From positions 2,443,498 to 2,507,497 of the forward strand of contig RPFO01000015.1 of assembly GCA_009746045.1 (NCBI GenBank): a stretch of 64,000 nucleotides of DNA, in the 5' to 3' direction. This document shows positions 1-10,608 of this stretch, one piece after another (position 1 is the stretch's first letter; each line of letters opens with the position of its first letter). The position numbers and the translations under genes are program-made. Under the pieces are notes generated by a model that was given only the letters and a program-made list of their open reading frames with translations, did not search any database and was not told where the DNA came from. The stretch comes from Mesostigma viride (lineage: Eukaryota > Streptophyta > Mesostigmatophyceae > Mesostigmatales > Mesostigmataceae).

Positions 1-396
1 CCGCGGCTGAGCGGGACACCTCAGTACAGTACGGCAGGGTGTACGGTACTGAGGTGTCATGTGGACCGATGTGCGGTTAGTGCCAGACTGTGCCTAGACT
101 TCAGCTCGACCCGCCAGACCCGGGTTATCCGGTTCTGGACGGGCCGAGTGTAGTTGATGCTAGTGACGTGGTCGCATGGCATTGCAGTGTACAGTTGTCC
201 ACTGGTCGTGTGCTGCAGGTAGCACCGCCATAGGCATATAGGCGTAGCACTGGGGAGTGCCACAGCACCCGAGTTTGCCCAGACGTTCCATTCTGAGCTC
301 TCAGCTTCCATTGCTCTCTCATTGTATTATTGTAATACAATCATCATTCGCTCTCAGCTTTCGTCGTTGTTCGTCGTCCCTAGTCTCCATCCAACT
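1..396 (+). repeat. 5' LTR of element A (partial)
   Basis: Nearly identical to the LTR ending at 8,417. The window starts inside this LTR at the point equivalent to about 8,024 in the 3' copy. Identity ends at 396 (ccaact), where the 5' copy continues with TGGACTG and the 3' copy with acaagag. By eye the only clear difference is 2 extra bases near 105. Confidence 0.9.
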
Positions 397-411
397 TGGA
401 CTGAAAAGTTC
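397..411 (+). promoter_or_regulatory. Candidate tRNA primer binding site of element A
   Basis: TGGACTGAAAAGTTC lies immediately after the LTR end. A TGG start pairs with the CCA end of a tRNA. The tRNA was not identified. Confidence 0.5.
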
Positions 412-436
412 GATATTTTTTTTACAATCAAAAAAA

Positions 437-3093
437 AAGATATGGCTTCCAACAACGGCAACAACAACAAGGGGAAGGCGCCGGCCAGGCGCACCTCACC
501 CCGCCTTTCGCCGGAGGGCACGCCCTCCCCCACCGATGCGAGGGTGACGCCCAACGTCACCTTCAGCACGGTGGTCGCTGACCACCCCAGGCGTCGGGGC
601 CCGCAGGTGGGGCCCGGCGCCCGGGGATGGCGAGCGGTCGTCCGTTTGCCATGGCGGTTCGTCCGCCATGGCACCTGGGGGGCAGGTCCCCCGGGCACGC
701 AATGCCCCCGTCGCAGGTGACGGGGGTCGTGAGCGGAGTGATTCCTCGAGGAGGATGGCGAGGTGCCGCCTGCGAGGCCTCGGCCTTCGCTCGAGCTTTC
801 GTCGCAGACACCTGCGACGTCTGGCAACCTTTCCGTGGGCCGACAGATGGCCACCATGGACATTGACCGGTATGGGGAACATGTTCCGCCCCCGGTCGCG
901 TTCGGGCGCCCCCCCATTTTCTCCCCCTTGGGGAGGACGACATCCCGGCGTTCATTTCGGTGAACGGCCGGATTTACGTCAACGTTTTCAGATGCTTCCA
1001 GATGAGGAGATGCACGCGATAGAGGTTCATCGGGTGCACACGCTGATCGAGGGGCGTTGAGGATGCAGTCCTGGTTCAGGTGGCGTTTGGCTGTACTGTT
1101 TCGCCAATCGGCCGAGGCACAATCCCGGCACTGTTGATCAGTGGGCGTCCAGGCAGCGCCAGAGAGAGGCGCTGCGCGTGGTCGCCCGACAGGAGATCCG
1201 CTGACTCCGTTGGGGCCGTGGCCCCAAGTCACGCCAGTTGGCTGGGGCCCGGATAGGCGTGAGGCGGCTGCGATGCCGCCTGCGACGGGCGCGGGGCGGC
1301 AGACGCCCCCAACACGCCCATGGGTGGTGAAGCCACCCAGGACCCTCTGGCAGGTCAGAGGGTCCAACCTCAGCCGCAGGCTCCCCCGCCCAGCGTGGGG
1401 GGCCAGGTGGCTGAGGAGGCCACCGGGGTCGCAGGGACCCCGGCGGCGACACAAGCGCCCGGGGTCGCAGGGACCCCGGCAGCGACGCCGGCGCCTCCGG
1501 CGCTGGCGGGGGATGCAGCCCCCATGGAGGGTGTCACGGGCACCTCCAGCGGCTCTGGGGGGCAGGCCCCCTCTAGCCGCAACAAGGACAAGCCCTGGCA
1601 GGGCCGGAGGGGCCCAGGGTCCCACCGCAGCTGGGCAGCAACCAGCACTGCTGGAGGGCGACCTGCAAGGTCGCGACTTCATCACCCTGGGTGATGAGGC
1701 CGTGTGGCGTGCCATACAGACAGCCACAGCCTCCTTCCGTGGGCTGGCCGACAGGAGCCAGCAGATGCACGTCGCGGAGGCGGGCAGCCTGGTGTGTGCA
1801 ATCATCACGCACATCCTGGGCCTGCCCAACCTCCAGGGCACACGCAGGGTGTGCGACGACCTGCTGCCTGCCCTGCAGGCTCTCCTCTCAGGGAGGAGGG
1901 TGCAGGGCAGCAGGGTGCGTCTGGTGCGTTTGCTGGAGCTCCTGCACAACGCCATCCTGAGAGGGGCGGGTAGGTGGCTAACTCTGCCTACCTGGCTGCA
2001 TCATGATCTTACTAACCCTACTGACGATGAAGTGTCCCTCTCTCCCACCTTCCATGATTGGGAGGAGGCCCGCAGCAGGAGGCGGGAAGTGACACACACT
2101 CACACCCCCACCCAGCCCACCCCTATGTTGTCTAACCCTCCTACACAGCCCATGTTTGCCCATCCTGCTCAGCTCACTCAAGTAGCACTTCCCTCTCAGC
2201 AGGTCTCTCCTGTGAATGCTGCAGCAGCAACACCATCTTCTCCCTCTCCCCCTGCATCCCCCTCTAGGTTGCCCACTTACAATGAAAACCGTCCTGTGGA
2301 TAGGATTAATGTCAGGGGGCTGCCTGAGGGGTATACTAGGGAGCAGGGGAATCATGCACTTCTCTCTCTGCAGCTGGCTAGGGAGGAACTGAATGTCAAG
2401 AATTGGTTTGGATCTCTCATGCAGGGGGATTTCTACCATCAGTCCTCTTCTCAGATTCAGAATCTCATTCTTGTCTTCCAGCGTAGGTATCCCAAGTGGC
2501 AGGACACGCAGGCTAGGGCAGTTTGGGAGGCTTTCATGAAGGAGCTAACTGACCTCCTCTCCACCCCCTCATCTGTGGACATCTATGGGGCATTCAGGTG
2601 GGTAGAGGAATACAGGGTCACATCAGTGGACTATGTGGCTGAGACAAAGAAATATGAGCTAGCCATCAAAGCACGTCCTGATGTCCAGCAGCTAGATCAC
2701 AAGTTCTTGCTGCGTTCCTTCCTTGAGAAACTCAAACTTGACAAAAACACCTACGCTATGCTTGCCACAGGAATGGCAAAGTACTGGGAGGACATGAAGG
2801 AGGCATTGGATTATATCAAGCTGGCCTTGGCTCCCCTTAGCCAGGGGGCCATGGGCACCTCTGTAAAGAGGGTCAGGGGGGAAGAGAGGGAGGAGGAGGA
2901 TAGGGAGAGGGAAGACAGGAGCAAGAGACCTGTCACTATGGCAGAAGTCAAGTCCCTGCTGGGACAAATGTTTAAGGGCAAGGGCAAGGGCAAGGGCAAG
3001 GGCAAGGGCAAGGGCAGGGGCTGGGGCAAGGGCAAGGGTAAGGGGCAGTCTCCCTCCAAGGGGGGCAGCTCCAGCAACAACAACAACAACAGC

Positions 3094-3158
<65 letters not shown>

Positions 3159-4971
3159 GAAGCAGGACAAGGAGGACAAGTCTTCTCAGCGGTGCACCCG
3201 CTGTGGCATGAAGTACCACCTGCGGCCCACCTGCCGCAAGAACGTGGACGAGCTGGGGCATTTGGACGTCCTGTGCCACAAGTGCCACGGGCCGCCCCAC
3301 GGTGACCCCAAGGACTGCAAGCGGCCTCCTTACGGCAAGAAGTGTGAGTCTCCCTCTCATGCTGGCTTGAGTGTGCCTGCTTCACCTCTTTCATCTGCAT
3401 GCCCCACTGTCAGAGCAGTGAGCAGTTCTGGAAAGGTGCTACAGCTGGTTTCAGAAGATTATGTCTCTAAACCAACCTTCACATCTATGGTTCCCAAGGT
3501 GTGCAGAGTGTCCCCAGCAGAGGATGCTCAGATCAGTTTTCAGGAGCTTGCTTTGCAGTTGCATTTCCTTTATGGGCATGAAGTGAGTGCAGAGGTGGTG
3601 GCAGCAGCAATAGGGGGGGCAGCACTCAGACGTGCATGCCAGGTGGTCAGATCCCACTGCCAGCATTGTCAGTTCAATGCACCCAAACCCCCTAAGTGGC
3701 ATGTAGCTACCCCACCTAAGAGCAAGGGCAGGGTGGTAGGAGATGTCTTTCATATCAAAGGACAATCTTACTTGGCACTTAAAGATGCATGGTCAAGGTA
3801 CACAACCATTGAACCATTACCTGGAATGGACAAGACACAGTTGCTCAGGGCTCTCTTGATTGCTCAGGCCAGGTACTACCCTGTGGAGGCATTGTTACTG
3901 GATCAGCAGTTCACGTGTCTTGCCAATGAACCAGGGTGTGAGGCTATTGATCTGGCTGGGCTAGAAGATCATGAGAGGCAAGGCATTATTGAAAGGGCCA
4001 TCAGGTCCATTAAAACCCTTGTAGCCAAAGAAGATGGCAATCTGCTGGCTGACAGTGGGTCATATGCTGACAGAGCTCTGTGGTCCACCAGGTTGTGCCA
4101 AGTCCTCAACAGGAGGCCACTCATGAAAACCCCACAAGGGGTGGTCATTACACCAGATGGATTGCATGCAGGCATTTATCCACCTGAGGTACTAGCCCTA
4201 TACAACGCACAGCGAGCACAGACAGCTAGCAGGTTAGCTGTCAAGGATGCAAAGCATCCACGTCCCACCTTCAGAGAAGGGGATCAGGTCCTATTCTACA
4301 AGGAGTCGGGACTAGGCAAGGTGGGTACCTGGCATGGGCCAGCCACCATCCTAAAGTTTAACACCACTGGCAGGACAGTGTTAGTTAAACACAATGACAC
4401 GGGAAAAATTCACAGGTGTTCACCTCACAGGATGAAATTGTATTTTCCAACTGTGTCAGACGTGGCAGAGGAGGAAGAGCTGTTGGCCGACAGCCCTGTA
4501 CAGTTGCCTGGCATCCCAGCGTTGCCCAGTGAGTGGTTGTTTGGAACACCCACTGGTGAGTGTGAGAGCCACACCCACTGTGACACCCAGGTCACCCTTG
4601 ATGATTGCAGGCAGTCACTGCAGGCTTGGCCCCCTGCAGCAGAGGGTCACATTGGCAAAACAGGTGATCAGCAACCTATCACCTCTTCAAGTGTGAACAT
4701 AGCTCAGCCACTAGCTGCACCTTCCAAACGCAGCCTAGCAGACGCTGTTCGCATTTTACAAGCAGCTCATAGAGCCAAAGCTCAAACTGCTGCAGGATCA
4801 GCTAAGGTGGGGAAGGTTGGGCAGAATGACAATAGCCCATTTATGGTTGCAGTGGACACACAAGCCCAGGTCAGCATTATCAGTGCCCTGGCTGTGCCCC
4901 ATTGCCTTTGGAACCTTCACCCTGGCACCATGTGGCTGATTTCTCAGGGCAGTCATCCCTCAAGGTATTAG
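437..4971 (+). pseudogene. Element A Gag-integrase-protease-like polyprotein (frame-broken)
   Basis: Gag seems to start at the ATG near 441 (MASNNGNNN) but the frame is lost before 1,141. From there 1,276 codons stay open. In order: a proline/alanine-rich leader; a helical Gag core (about 2,290-2,930); a Gly-Lys repeat (2,970-3,050); poly-Asn (3,075-3,160); a CCHC-like knuckle CTRCGMKYHLRPTC (about 3,193); an integrase HHCC motif (LHFLYGH and CQHC, 3,560-3,670); integrase core acidic residues in GDVFHIKG, LLLDQQF and QGIIERA (3,740-4,000); and an SH3/chromo-like tail to 4,440. A protease-like motif VDTQAQVSII follows at 4,852, after the integrase rather than before it. A frame change near 4,920 ends this reading frame. 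There is no DSG/DTG motif between knuckle and integrase. Confidence 0.82.
2971..3160 (+). repeat. Coding microsatellites: (GGCAAG)n and (AAC)n in gag of element A
   Basis: An aagggc hexamer array (about 2,971-3,050) encodes Lys-Gly repeats. An AAC trinucleotide array (about 3,075-3,160) encodes some 30 asparagines broken by one serine. Both lie between the Gag core and the zinc knuckle, in a basic, probably RNA-binding linker. The long Val/Leu/Cys runs on the opposite strand are shadows of the AAC repeat. Confidence 0.9.
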
Positions 4972-5482
4972 GTCAGGTCATGTTGACTATACTCGGTATC
5001 CCCACTCCTTTTCAGGTATTGGAAGGTTATAAAGGGAATGCTTTGTTGGGGGATCCTTTTCTCTGTTACCCTGGTGTCTCATCTCCAGTGATAGACTATC
5101 CATCCAGGACATGGGTGGTGTTGATCTGAATCATTTCAAAATTTCTCTTGAAAAACTTCTTAACACCAACATTGCTTCTGTAAAATTTGCTACACCCAAG
5201 TATGCCCCAGGGCAAGAACCCTGTGTGGCAGACTTGGTTCACAACCAAAAACTTCATCCCAACTCATTTGGATTGGGCAAGCATGATGTGGCTAAAATGT
5301 CTCCTCTTTCTTATGAACAGATAGAGCAAGACTGTCGCACACACATAGGATTCCTAAAATGGGTGGAGGCCTTTAACAAGGCCAGGGAAGAATGGGTAGT
5401 GCCAGATCCTCTTAGTCCTTCTCATACTCCCCTGTCACACCTATTGACAAAAAGCCTGCAGGGTGCAAGCACTTGCGCCTGA
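4902..5482 (+). pseudogene. Element A protease-like C-terminal half and linker to RT
   Basis: After a frame change the protease-like fold continues with VADFSGQSSLKVLG and the C-terminal signature ALLGDPFLCYPGV (about 5,040-5,080). These align by eye with DFARSGSYKVLG...ALLGQPFL of the element at 25.7 kb and DFSGNVSMKILG...AILGQNFL of the element at 37.8 kb. A second frame change near 5,105 leads to a linker of about 120 codons (SFGLGKHDVAKMSPLSYEQI). The equivalent linkers in the other two elements contain matching words such as LGLNFHDFAKESPVS. Confidence 0.75.
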
Positions 5483-6898
5483 AGTTTGTGTGTAAACATA
5501 AGCCAGCAGCAGATGGGTCAGTCATTTTCATGCTAGACCTTGTGTGACAGAGTTCAAGGGCACCACTGATCTGACAGAGGCAGAGTTGTACACGCCAGGC
5601 ATTCAGCAAACATCCCTAAAAATCTTGCTGTCTGTCTTTGTGGGTCATCTCAATGATGGGGATGACTATGTATGTAAGGCTACAGACATTAAAAGGGCTT
5701 TCCTGAAAGGCTCACCTGAGATAGCACAACAAGTGTGGCATGGTCAGGTGTATGTAGTCTCCACTCCCAGAGTTTGGGCAAAACACATCCCTCAGCAGTA
5801 CCTGAAAGCTAACATAGGTGTTGAAGGGCTGCAATCAGCTCCTCGCATTTTCAGGATGTCAGCTCAGGCTGTGTTTGAAAAGCTAGGGGCTAGATATGAT
5901 GACATAGACCCTTGCTTCTTTGTGGTCCCACACCCTCATGGCATTCTCACCTTTGTGTGGCATGGGGATGATCAGCTGATTGCTGGGCCAAGGCGTGCTG
6001 TGGATGATTTTATTCAACAAGTGTCACAGCATTTTGAGATTGGCAAGCAAGTAGAGCTGGGCACCACTGCCATAAAATTTTGTGGCACAATGTTACAACT
6101 CCAGCAGCATCAAAACCAGTGGGTGTGTGCACTTACTCTCCCAATGATTACATGCACAGCTGCTTGGAGGTTTTGCAAACAAAAATCAAACCTGGAGCCT
6201 GTCCTACCATTAGAGGCAAGCTGGGGTGGTTGTGCTCAACGTGTGCACCTCACCTGGCTGTGGTTAGCAGAGTTGATGATGATGTCTTGATGCAAGTAGG
6301 TCACAAAGCCATCACCAAAACTCTCCAGGAAGGCCCTCCCCTTATCTTGCACTCCTTGGATCTCCACAAAACCATTCACATCCAAGCTATGATGGATAGT
6401 TCCATGGAGTCCAGGCAGATTACCAAGATGCAGGCAAGGGAGTCAGGCTTGTATTTTGTGCAGAATGATGATGCACCCTTGTCTCTCATTTCATGGTACA
6501 GCCGGTTGCATAGACGCAAGGCTGTCAGCAGCAATGCTGCTGAGTGCAGGGCAGTGGTGTCAGCAGTGCTTCATGCCAGGTACTTGAATCATGTGCTGGT
6601 TTGGTTGCAGATGCAAGCAGGCAGCAATGCTGGGGTGGTGGCACACTTGCTCACTGACAGTCAGTCAGTCCTCAGTTTCCTTGCTAACCCCTATGCTGTC
6701 CACACTGATCTTGACTGGGTGGTCCTGAAACAGGAGTCCACCTACTGGGAGTCCACCCGTCACGTGGAGGACAAACACAACGCTGCTGATGCACTCACTA
6801 AAGTGCCTCAGCAGGCAGCTGAACAATACCAGCTGTTGTACCACTTGATGAACCCCTATGGCAAGCAGGCAACCCTGCCCCATAGGGGGGACGCCTAG
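5445..6898 (+). pseudogene. Element A reverse transcriptase-RNase H (frame-broken)
   Basis: RT motifs in order: LRLKFVCKHK region (about 5,480), DIKRAFLKGSPE (5,690), GLQSAPRIF (5,830), catalytic box WHGDDQLIAG (about 5,957) and KLGWLCSTCAPHL (6,220). RNase H follows with MMDSSMESRQ, SWYSRLHRRKAVSSNAAECRAV, LTDSQSVLSFLANPYA and EDKHNAADALTKVP, ending at TAG 6,896-6,898. The order and wording match copia-type RT-RH, but the usual YVDD box is HGDD. A frame change near 6,200 breaks the domain. Loss of function is inferred from these breaks. Confidence 0.85.
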
Positions 6899-7876
6899 CA
6901 GGGTCCTGTTCACCAGGGCCGCCTAGGTCACCCAGTACCCCTTGGGCAGGTCCAAGGGGTAGGTTGTGGCTTCCAGCAAGGGGGGTTGGTTGGAGTCTGT
7001 TTTTCATACATCTGCGTGCCCTATGCCCAATAAAATCTGTTTTGATTTTCTCAACACCATGGAATTTCGTTATGCACACCTTCATAGGTGGGCATGGGAT
7101 GTATCTCACACCTTTATTCACTAGGGCGTATGCCTTGGTGGATTGGCCTTGAGCTCAGTGGCTCAGGTGCCCCCATTCAAGTGGAGGGTCAAAGCTCCCT
7201 TGACAGGTGGTTACCCAGGACCCCAGTTCACTGTGGATATCCTGGGCCACCTGGCCTTACTGTTCAGTGGCAGTAAAGGCATGGGTGCTGTCATGTTGTC
7301 TAGTACAACGTGCTCAGCACAGGTGCAGGATGAAATATTCCTGTCACCTGTCACCAGGACTTCAGTCACCCATGTGCAGGGCAGGGGTGGCTGGTCTCCC
7401 ACGTTGTGCAGGTGCCATGTGGCCAGGTCCAGGATGTCATAGTCCTGTCACCTGTCACTAGGACTTCAGCCCCCTCTGTGCAGGGCAGGGGTGGCTGGTC
7501 CTCACATGTTGTGCAGGTACAACATGGACAGTGCAGGGTGCAATAAACCTGTCCACTGTCACTCCTCAGGTTGCAGGTAACCTGAGCTCAGTTGACCCAG
7601 CCTGGCTGGGTATTTTTCTCTGAGTGGGCGATGATGATGGAACAACATGGAACCTCTTAAACGGTTACCTTGGCATTTTTTACAATGGCTTCTTGGCTGG
7701 TGGTGCACTCCCTGGATAGGCAGACAGGCATAGCTATCTCCCTTGTGAGCTCGCGAGGAGGAGGAACTCCCCGGGCATGTTGAGCTAAACGTGATGCCAT
7801 CACAAGTATTGCACGAGTTCTGGGGCCCATCTTTTTCAGTCCAGATGTTGCAGTATGGGTGTCAGTTGCTCAGCAC
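6899..7876 (+). other. 3' untranslated region of element A with degenerate tandem repeats
   Basis: No credible ORF. Between about 7,300 and 7,565 three degenerate units of about 100 bp recur, each with a cctgtcacctgtcac-like core and a gcaggggtggctggt core. AATAAA-like signals lie at 7,029 and 7,541. The exact 3' LTR start is unclear; homology with the inverted copy at 22.7 kb begins at 7,877. Confidence 0.55.
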
Positions 7877-8417
7877 CTCAGTCAGCTTGGAGTCAGTCTC
7901 CTAGCTGGGCAGGGTCAGGCTTGAAGTCGCTAGCCTTCAACCTGAAAGGAAAACATAATGGGAGTTAGATGAGATGCTTAGGCTGACACACGGATTTCCG
8001 GCCTGCGCGCCGCGTATTGCCTACCGCGGCTGAGCGGGACACCTCAGTACAGTACGGCAGGGTGTACGGTACTGAGGTGTCATGTGGACCGATGTGCGGT
8101 TAGTGCCAGACTGTGCCTAGACTAGCTCGACCCGCCAGACCCGGGTTATCCGGTTCTGGACGGGCCGAGTGTAGTTGATGCTAGTGACGTGGTCGCATGG
8201 CATTGCAGTGTACAGTTGTCCACTGGTCGTGTGCTGCAGGTAGCACCGCCATAGGCATATAGGCGTAGCACTGGGGAGTGCCACAGCACCCGAGTTTGCC
8301 CAGACGTTCCATTCTGAGCTCTCAGCTTCCATTGCTCTCTCATTGTATTATTGTAATACAATCATCATTCGCTCTCAGCTTTCGTCGTTGTTCGTCGTCC
8401 CTAGTCTCCATCCAACT
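7877..8417 (+). repeat. 3' LTR of element A
   Basis: The segment 8,024-8,417 repeats 1-396 almost perfectly. The 5' boundary is set from homology with the reverse-oriented copy at 22,236-22,742, which begins ctcagtcagcttgg. The LTR ends in ccaact and then joins element B sequence. The true start could lie up to about 30 bp upstream. Confidence 0.8.
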
Positions 8418-8418
8418 A

Positions 8419-8845
8419 CAAGAGACATTTTATTAAATACAGGTGAGGTGCTGGGAACAGCACGCTCACTTACAACCATGCTCCCCATTGCATCATTCAG
8501 GCCATCAGCCTCACCCTCCTCCTCTAGAGGAGCTTCCTGCCCTAAGGCAGGACTTCCACGCTCCAACATTGAAGGAGTACGCAAACTACCTCCAAGAGCC
8601 ATGTGGGAACGTTGTTGCCTTGTGGTAACTGCTTTCACCATGGTGACGTGGGAAGACCCAGTCACTACCCCATTGTGTTCTTCCTCCATGGATGCACCCT
8701 CAACCTGTGCAGGGGGACTCTCAACCTTAAATGGGAGACTCTCAACCTGTGCAGGGAGCAAATCAACTTCATCCAGAGTAATGGGGGGGTCACTCTTAGC
8801 CCCCTCCCTGGCGGACCCTAGCAAGCCCAGGGAAGGCTGAGCCCG
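8419..8845 (-). pseudogene. Element B: start of pol region in the same frame as gag, cut by element A
   Basis: After the gag UGA at 8,846-8,848 the same frame stays open through to the element A junction. It contains imperfect repeats of the type LPAQVESLPFKVESPPAQVEG and then acidic, low-complexity sequence. No catalytic domain is reached. Gag and the downstream region are separated only by UGA followed by C, the same arrangement as in the element at 36.2 kb. Confidence 0.5.
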
Positions 8846-9895
8846 TCAGGTTGGGTTGTTATACCCACCTTGGCCCCTTTGCTTACGCCAGCTAGGGCAG
8901 TCCTTACGGATGTGGCCCTGCTGGTGACAGAAATAACATGTGATACGAGGTGTCCCCACCCCAGGTGGTCCCCGCTGGGACCCCACCCTGTTGAAATCAA
9001 ATCTGGGACGCTGAGCCGCTGGCTGCTCCTGGGAAGGACCTCCACGACGCTTGAAGCCACTGAAGCCCTTGGCCTGGAAGCCCCCCCGCTTGGAAGGCCC
9101 TGACCTTGGTGGACCATAACCGTTGGAGGGCTGCCCCCCCCATTGGTTGCCCTTGACCTTGGGAACACTGCCCCCTGTTGCAGCTGCCATATCCACCTTA
9201 TCCTTCTCCTTCTGCTTCTCCCTGGCCTTGTCTGCCTCCTTCTTGCCTCCCACATACTTGCCCCTGAAATAATCCTTGATCTTGGCCACCATAGCAGCCC
9301 AGGTGGTGCATGTATGCATGTGCACCTGCAGGTTATCCAAGGTGACCTCATCCAATCCCAGGCTACCTAGGAAATCATCCATGGCAATCTCATCTGACAC
9401 TACATACCCCTTGCCAGCACAATTGTGCCTGAGCTCCTGAAAATCCTCAAATGCCTGCAGAATCAGACCCTCAGCCTTGAAATCAATGTACTCCTTCTTC
9501 CAAAAGGAGCCATCACTAGCTCTCTTATCATCTAGGAACACCTCAAACTCAGCTATAAAAACCTCCCAGGAATCTCCATCCTCAAACTTGTCATTTACAT
9601 ACTTCTGCACCCTCTTGGGACACTTAAGAAGGTACTGTGACATACACAGCACCTGCAGAGGATTGTTACCATTATATAAGCCCTTATATCCCTTAAGGTG
9701 CCTAATGGTAATATCCTTATCCTTAACAGTCCATTGCTCCTTGAGACTGGGAAGCTGGTTAAGAATAGCAAAGCCCTCCTGGGCCTTGGCTCTGCGGGGC
9801 TGCTCTGCTGCTGCTGGGCGATTAAAATTCTGATTAAAATTCTGACCCCGCAGCATTTGTTCGCCGCGTATCTCGCCGTCTTCCAAACCCTGCAT
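8846..9895 (-). CDS. Gag (nucleocapsid-type) of element B
   Basis: 349 codons from ATG 9,895 to TGA 8,846. A TTG 24 bases upstream is in frame, but the ATG is the better start. The N-terminal two thirds is a helical capsid-like region with a W/F-rich core (DSWEVFIAEFEVFLDDK, WAAMVAKIKDYFRGKY). It is followed by a basic Gly/Arg-rich stretch (KRGGFQAKGFSGFKRRGG) and one CCHC knuckle, CYFCHQQGHIRKDC, near the C-terminus. This is the classic retrotransposon Gag layout: particle formation and RNA binding. The frame is intact over its whole length, unlike gag in the three longer elements. Confidence 0.85.
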   Translation of the reverse strand: MQGLEDGEIRGEQMLRGQNFNQNFNRPAAAEQPRRAKAQEGFAILNQLPSLKEQWTVKDKDITIRHLKGYKGLYNGNNPLQVLCMSQYLLKCPKRVQKYVNDKFEDGDSWEVFIAEFEVFLDDKRASDGSFWKKEYIDFKAEGLILQAFEDFQELRHNCAGKGYVVSDEIAMDDFLGSLGLDEVTLDNLQVHMHTCTTWAAMVAKIKDYFRGKYVGGKKEADKAREKQKEKDKVDMAAATGGSVPKVKGNQWGGQPSNGYGPPRSGPSKRGGFQAKGFSGFKRRGGPSQEQPAAQRPRFDFNRVGSQRGPPGVGTPRITCYFCHQQGHIRKDCPSWRKQRGQGGYNNPT

Positions 9896-9985
9896 GGTCG
9901 CTGCGAATGCCGATGACAACTGTCGATGCCGATGCCGATGCTGAAGAAAGAATACTGCTGAGGAATTAATAAATTAATCCCTTAA

Positions 9986-9997
9986 GCTCTGGAACCA
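9986..9997 (-). promoter_or_regulatory. Candidate tRNA primer binding site of element B
   Basis: On the minus strand TGGTTCCAGAGC precedes gag by about 90 bases. It resembles the plant copia PBS TGGTATCAGAGC, which pairs with initiator tRNA-Met. The bordering LTR end was not fixed. Confidence 0.45.
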
Positions 9998-10044
9998 CGA
10001 AAAAATTTTCCTGAATTAATTCTCTGTTAATTATAACAGAAAAT

Positions 10045-10608
10045 TTAATCCAGCCGCATATCGTCGCGCGGAAACTGCAATACGTTATCCAAAATCTGCT
10101 GCACAATACTCGGATATAAATCAGGAAGCCCCTCGCTGTTTTCACCTGGCTGCTCAGCGTTTGATTGCCGCTGAATCGAAGCAGCGACGTTTATGATACC
10201 GTTGACTGACGACGCCCACCCGTTGTTGTTAACCGGAACTGCGACAGTCGGAAGAGTCGCCGAAATTCCAGACCACGCTGTCGCCAACGCCAGAACACCC
10301 AAACCGTAGGTGCGAAGCGCCGAAATTACTTGAGCTTGCTCGTCTGCTCCCGACGCTGCAAGCCTTCGGAAAATATGGGAATTTTCCGACAGGATTTCCA
10401 AATCTTGAGTAAGGTCGTCGACGAACTGATGCAGATCGTTAGAAACTGGCGGCCGGCTGACGAGCGTTTGAGACAGCGAAGGTTGAACAGCACGCGAATG
10501 CAGCGCAGCAGTTGACGCCGTACGTTGAACGTTGAAATTAAAGCCTGAAGACGATGGAGCCGACGCACGCTCGGGAGATGGCTCACGATATTCACGCGTG
10601 TTTCCCAT
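10045..10608 (-). CDS. Leader ORF upstream of gag in element B
   Basis: 187 codons from ATG 10,608 (a GTG 33 bases upstream is also in frame). It has a Ser/Pro-rich N-terminus (MGNTREYREPSPERASAPS) followed by a probably helical domain (DLHQFVDDLTQDLEILSEN, VISALRTYGLGVLALATAW). No family recognised. It ends about 125 bases before gag, with the PBS candidate between them, which would place it in the LTR or leader if that PBS is real. A similar-sized ORF precedes gag in the element at 33 kb. It may be an alternative Gag N-terminus or a spliced leader exon. Confidence 0.4.
   Translation of the reverse strand: MGNTREYREPSPERASAPSSSGFNFNVQRTASTAALHSRAVQPSLSQTLVSRPPVSNDLHQFVDDLTQDLEILSENSHIFRRLAASGADEQAQVISALRTYGLGVLALATAWSGISATLPTVAVPVNNNGWASSVNGIINVAASIQRQSNAEQPGENSEGLPDLYPSIVQQILDNVLQFPRDDMRLD

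Larger units (their letters stand above)
1..8417 (+). mobile_element. Element A: Ty1/copia-type LTR retrotransposon, 5' end cut by window edge
   Basis: Two direct LTR copies (1-396, partial, and about 7,877-8,417) enclose gag, integrase, protease-like, reverse transcriptase and RNase H regions in that order on the plus strand. The sequence directly after the 5' LTR starts TGG, as expected for a tRNA primer binding site. RT and RNase H motifs are of copia type. The coding region is broken by at least four frame changes (near 4,920, 5,105, 5,450 and 6,200) plus more in the N-terminal region, yet the LTR copies differ, by eye, mainly by one 2-bp indel over 396 bp. The target-site duplication cannot be tested because the upstream flank is outside the window. 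Confidence 0.88.
8418..10608 (-). mobile_element. Element B: minus-strand copia-type element, 3' part missing beyond element A
   Basis: A minus-strand leader ORF (10,045-10,608), a TGG-type PBS candidate (9,986-9,997) and a gag with CCHC knuckle (8,846-9,895) lie in one orientation. The element stops at 8,418 where element A's LTR ends, so A probably inserted into or truncated B. No integrase or RT of B is present in the window. Its 5' LTR limits are not resolved; 10,609-11,468 may hold part of it. Confidence 0.65.

Noticed and set aside
354..1955. 533-codon minus-strand frame over the start of element A
   Set aside because: It is Arg/Pro/Gly-rich without motif and opposes the gag leader; a GC-rich shadow frame.
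2811..3400. Minus-strand poly-Val, poly-Leu and poly-Cys frames
   Set aside because: These are the complement of the (AAC)n and (GGCAAG)n repeats in gag.
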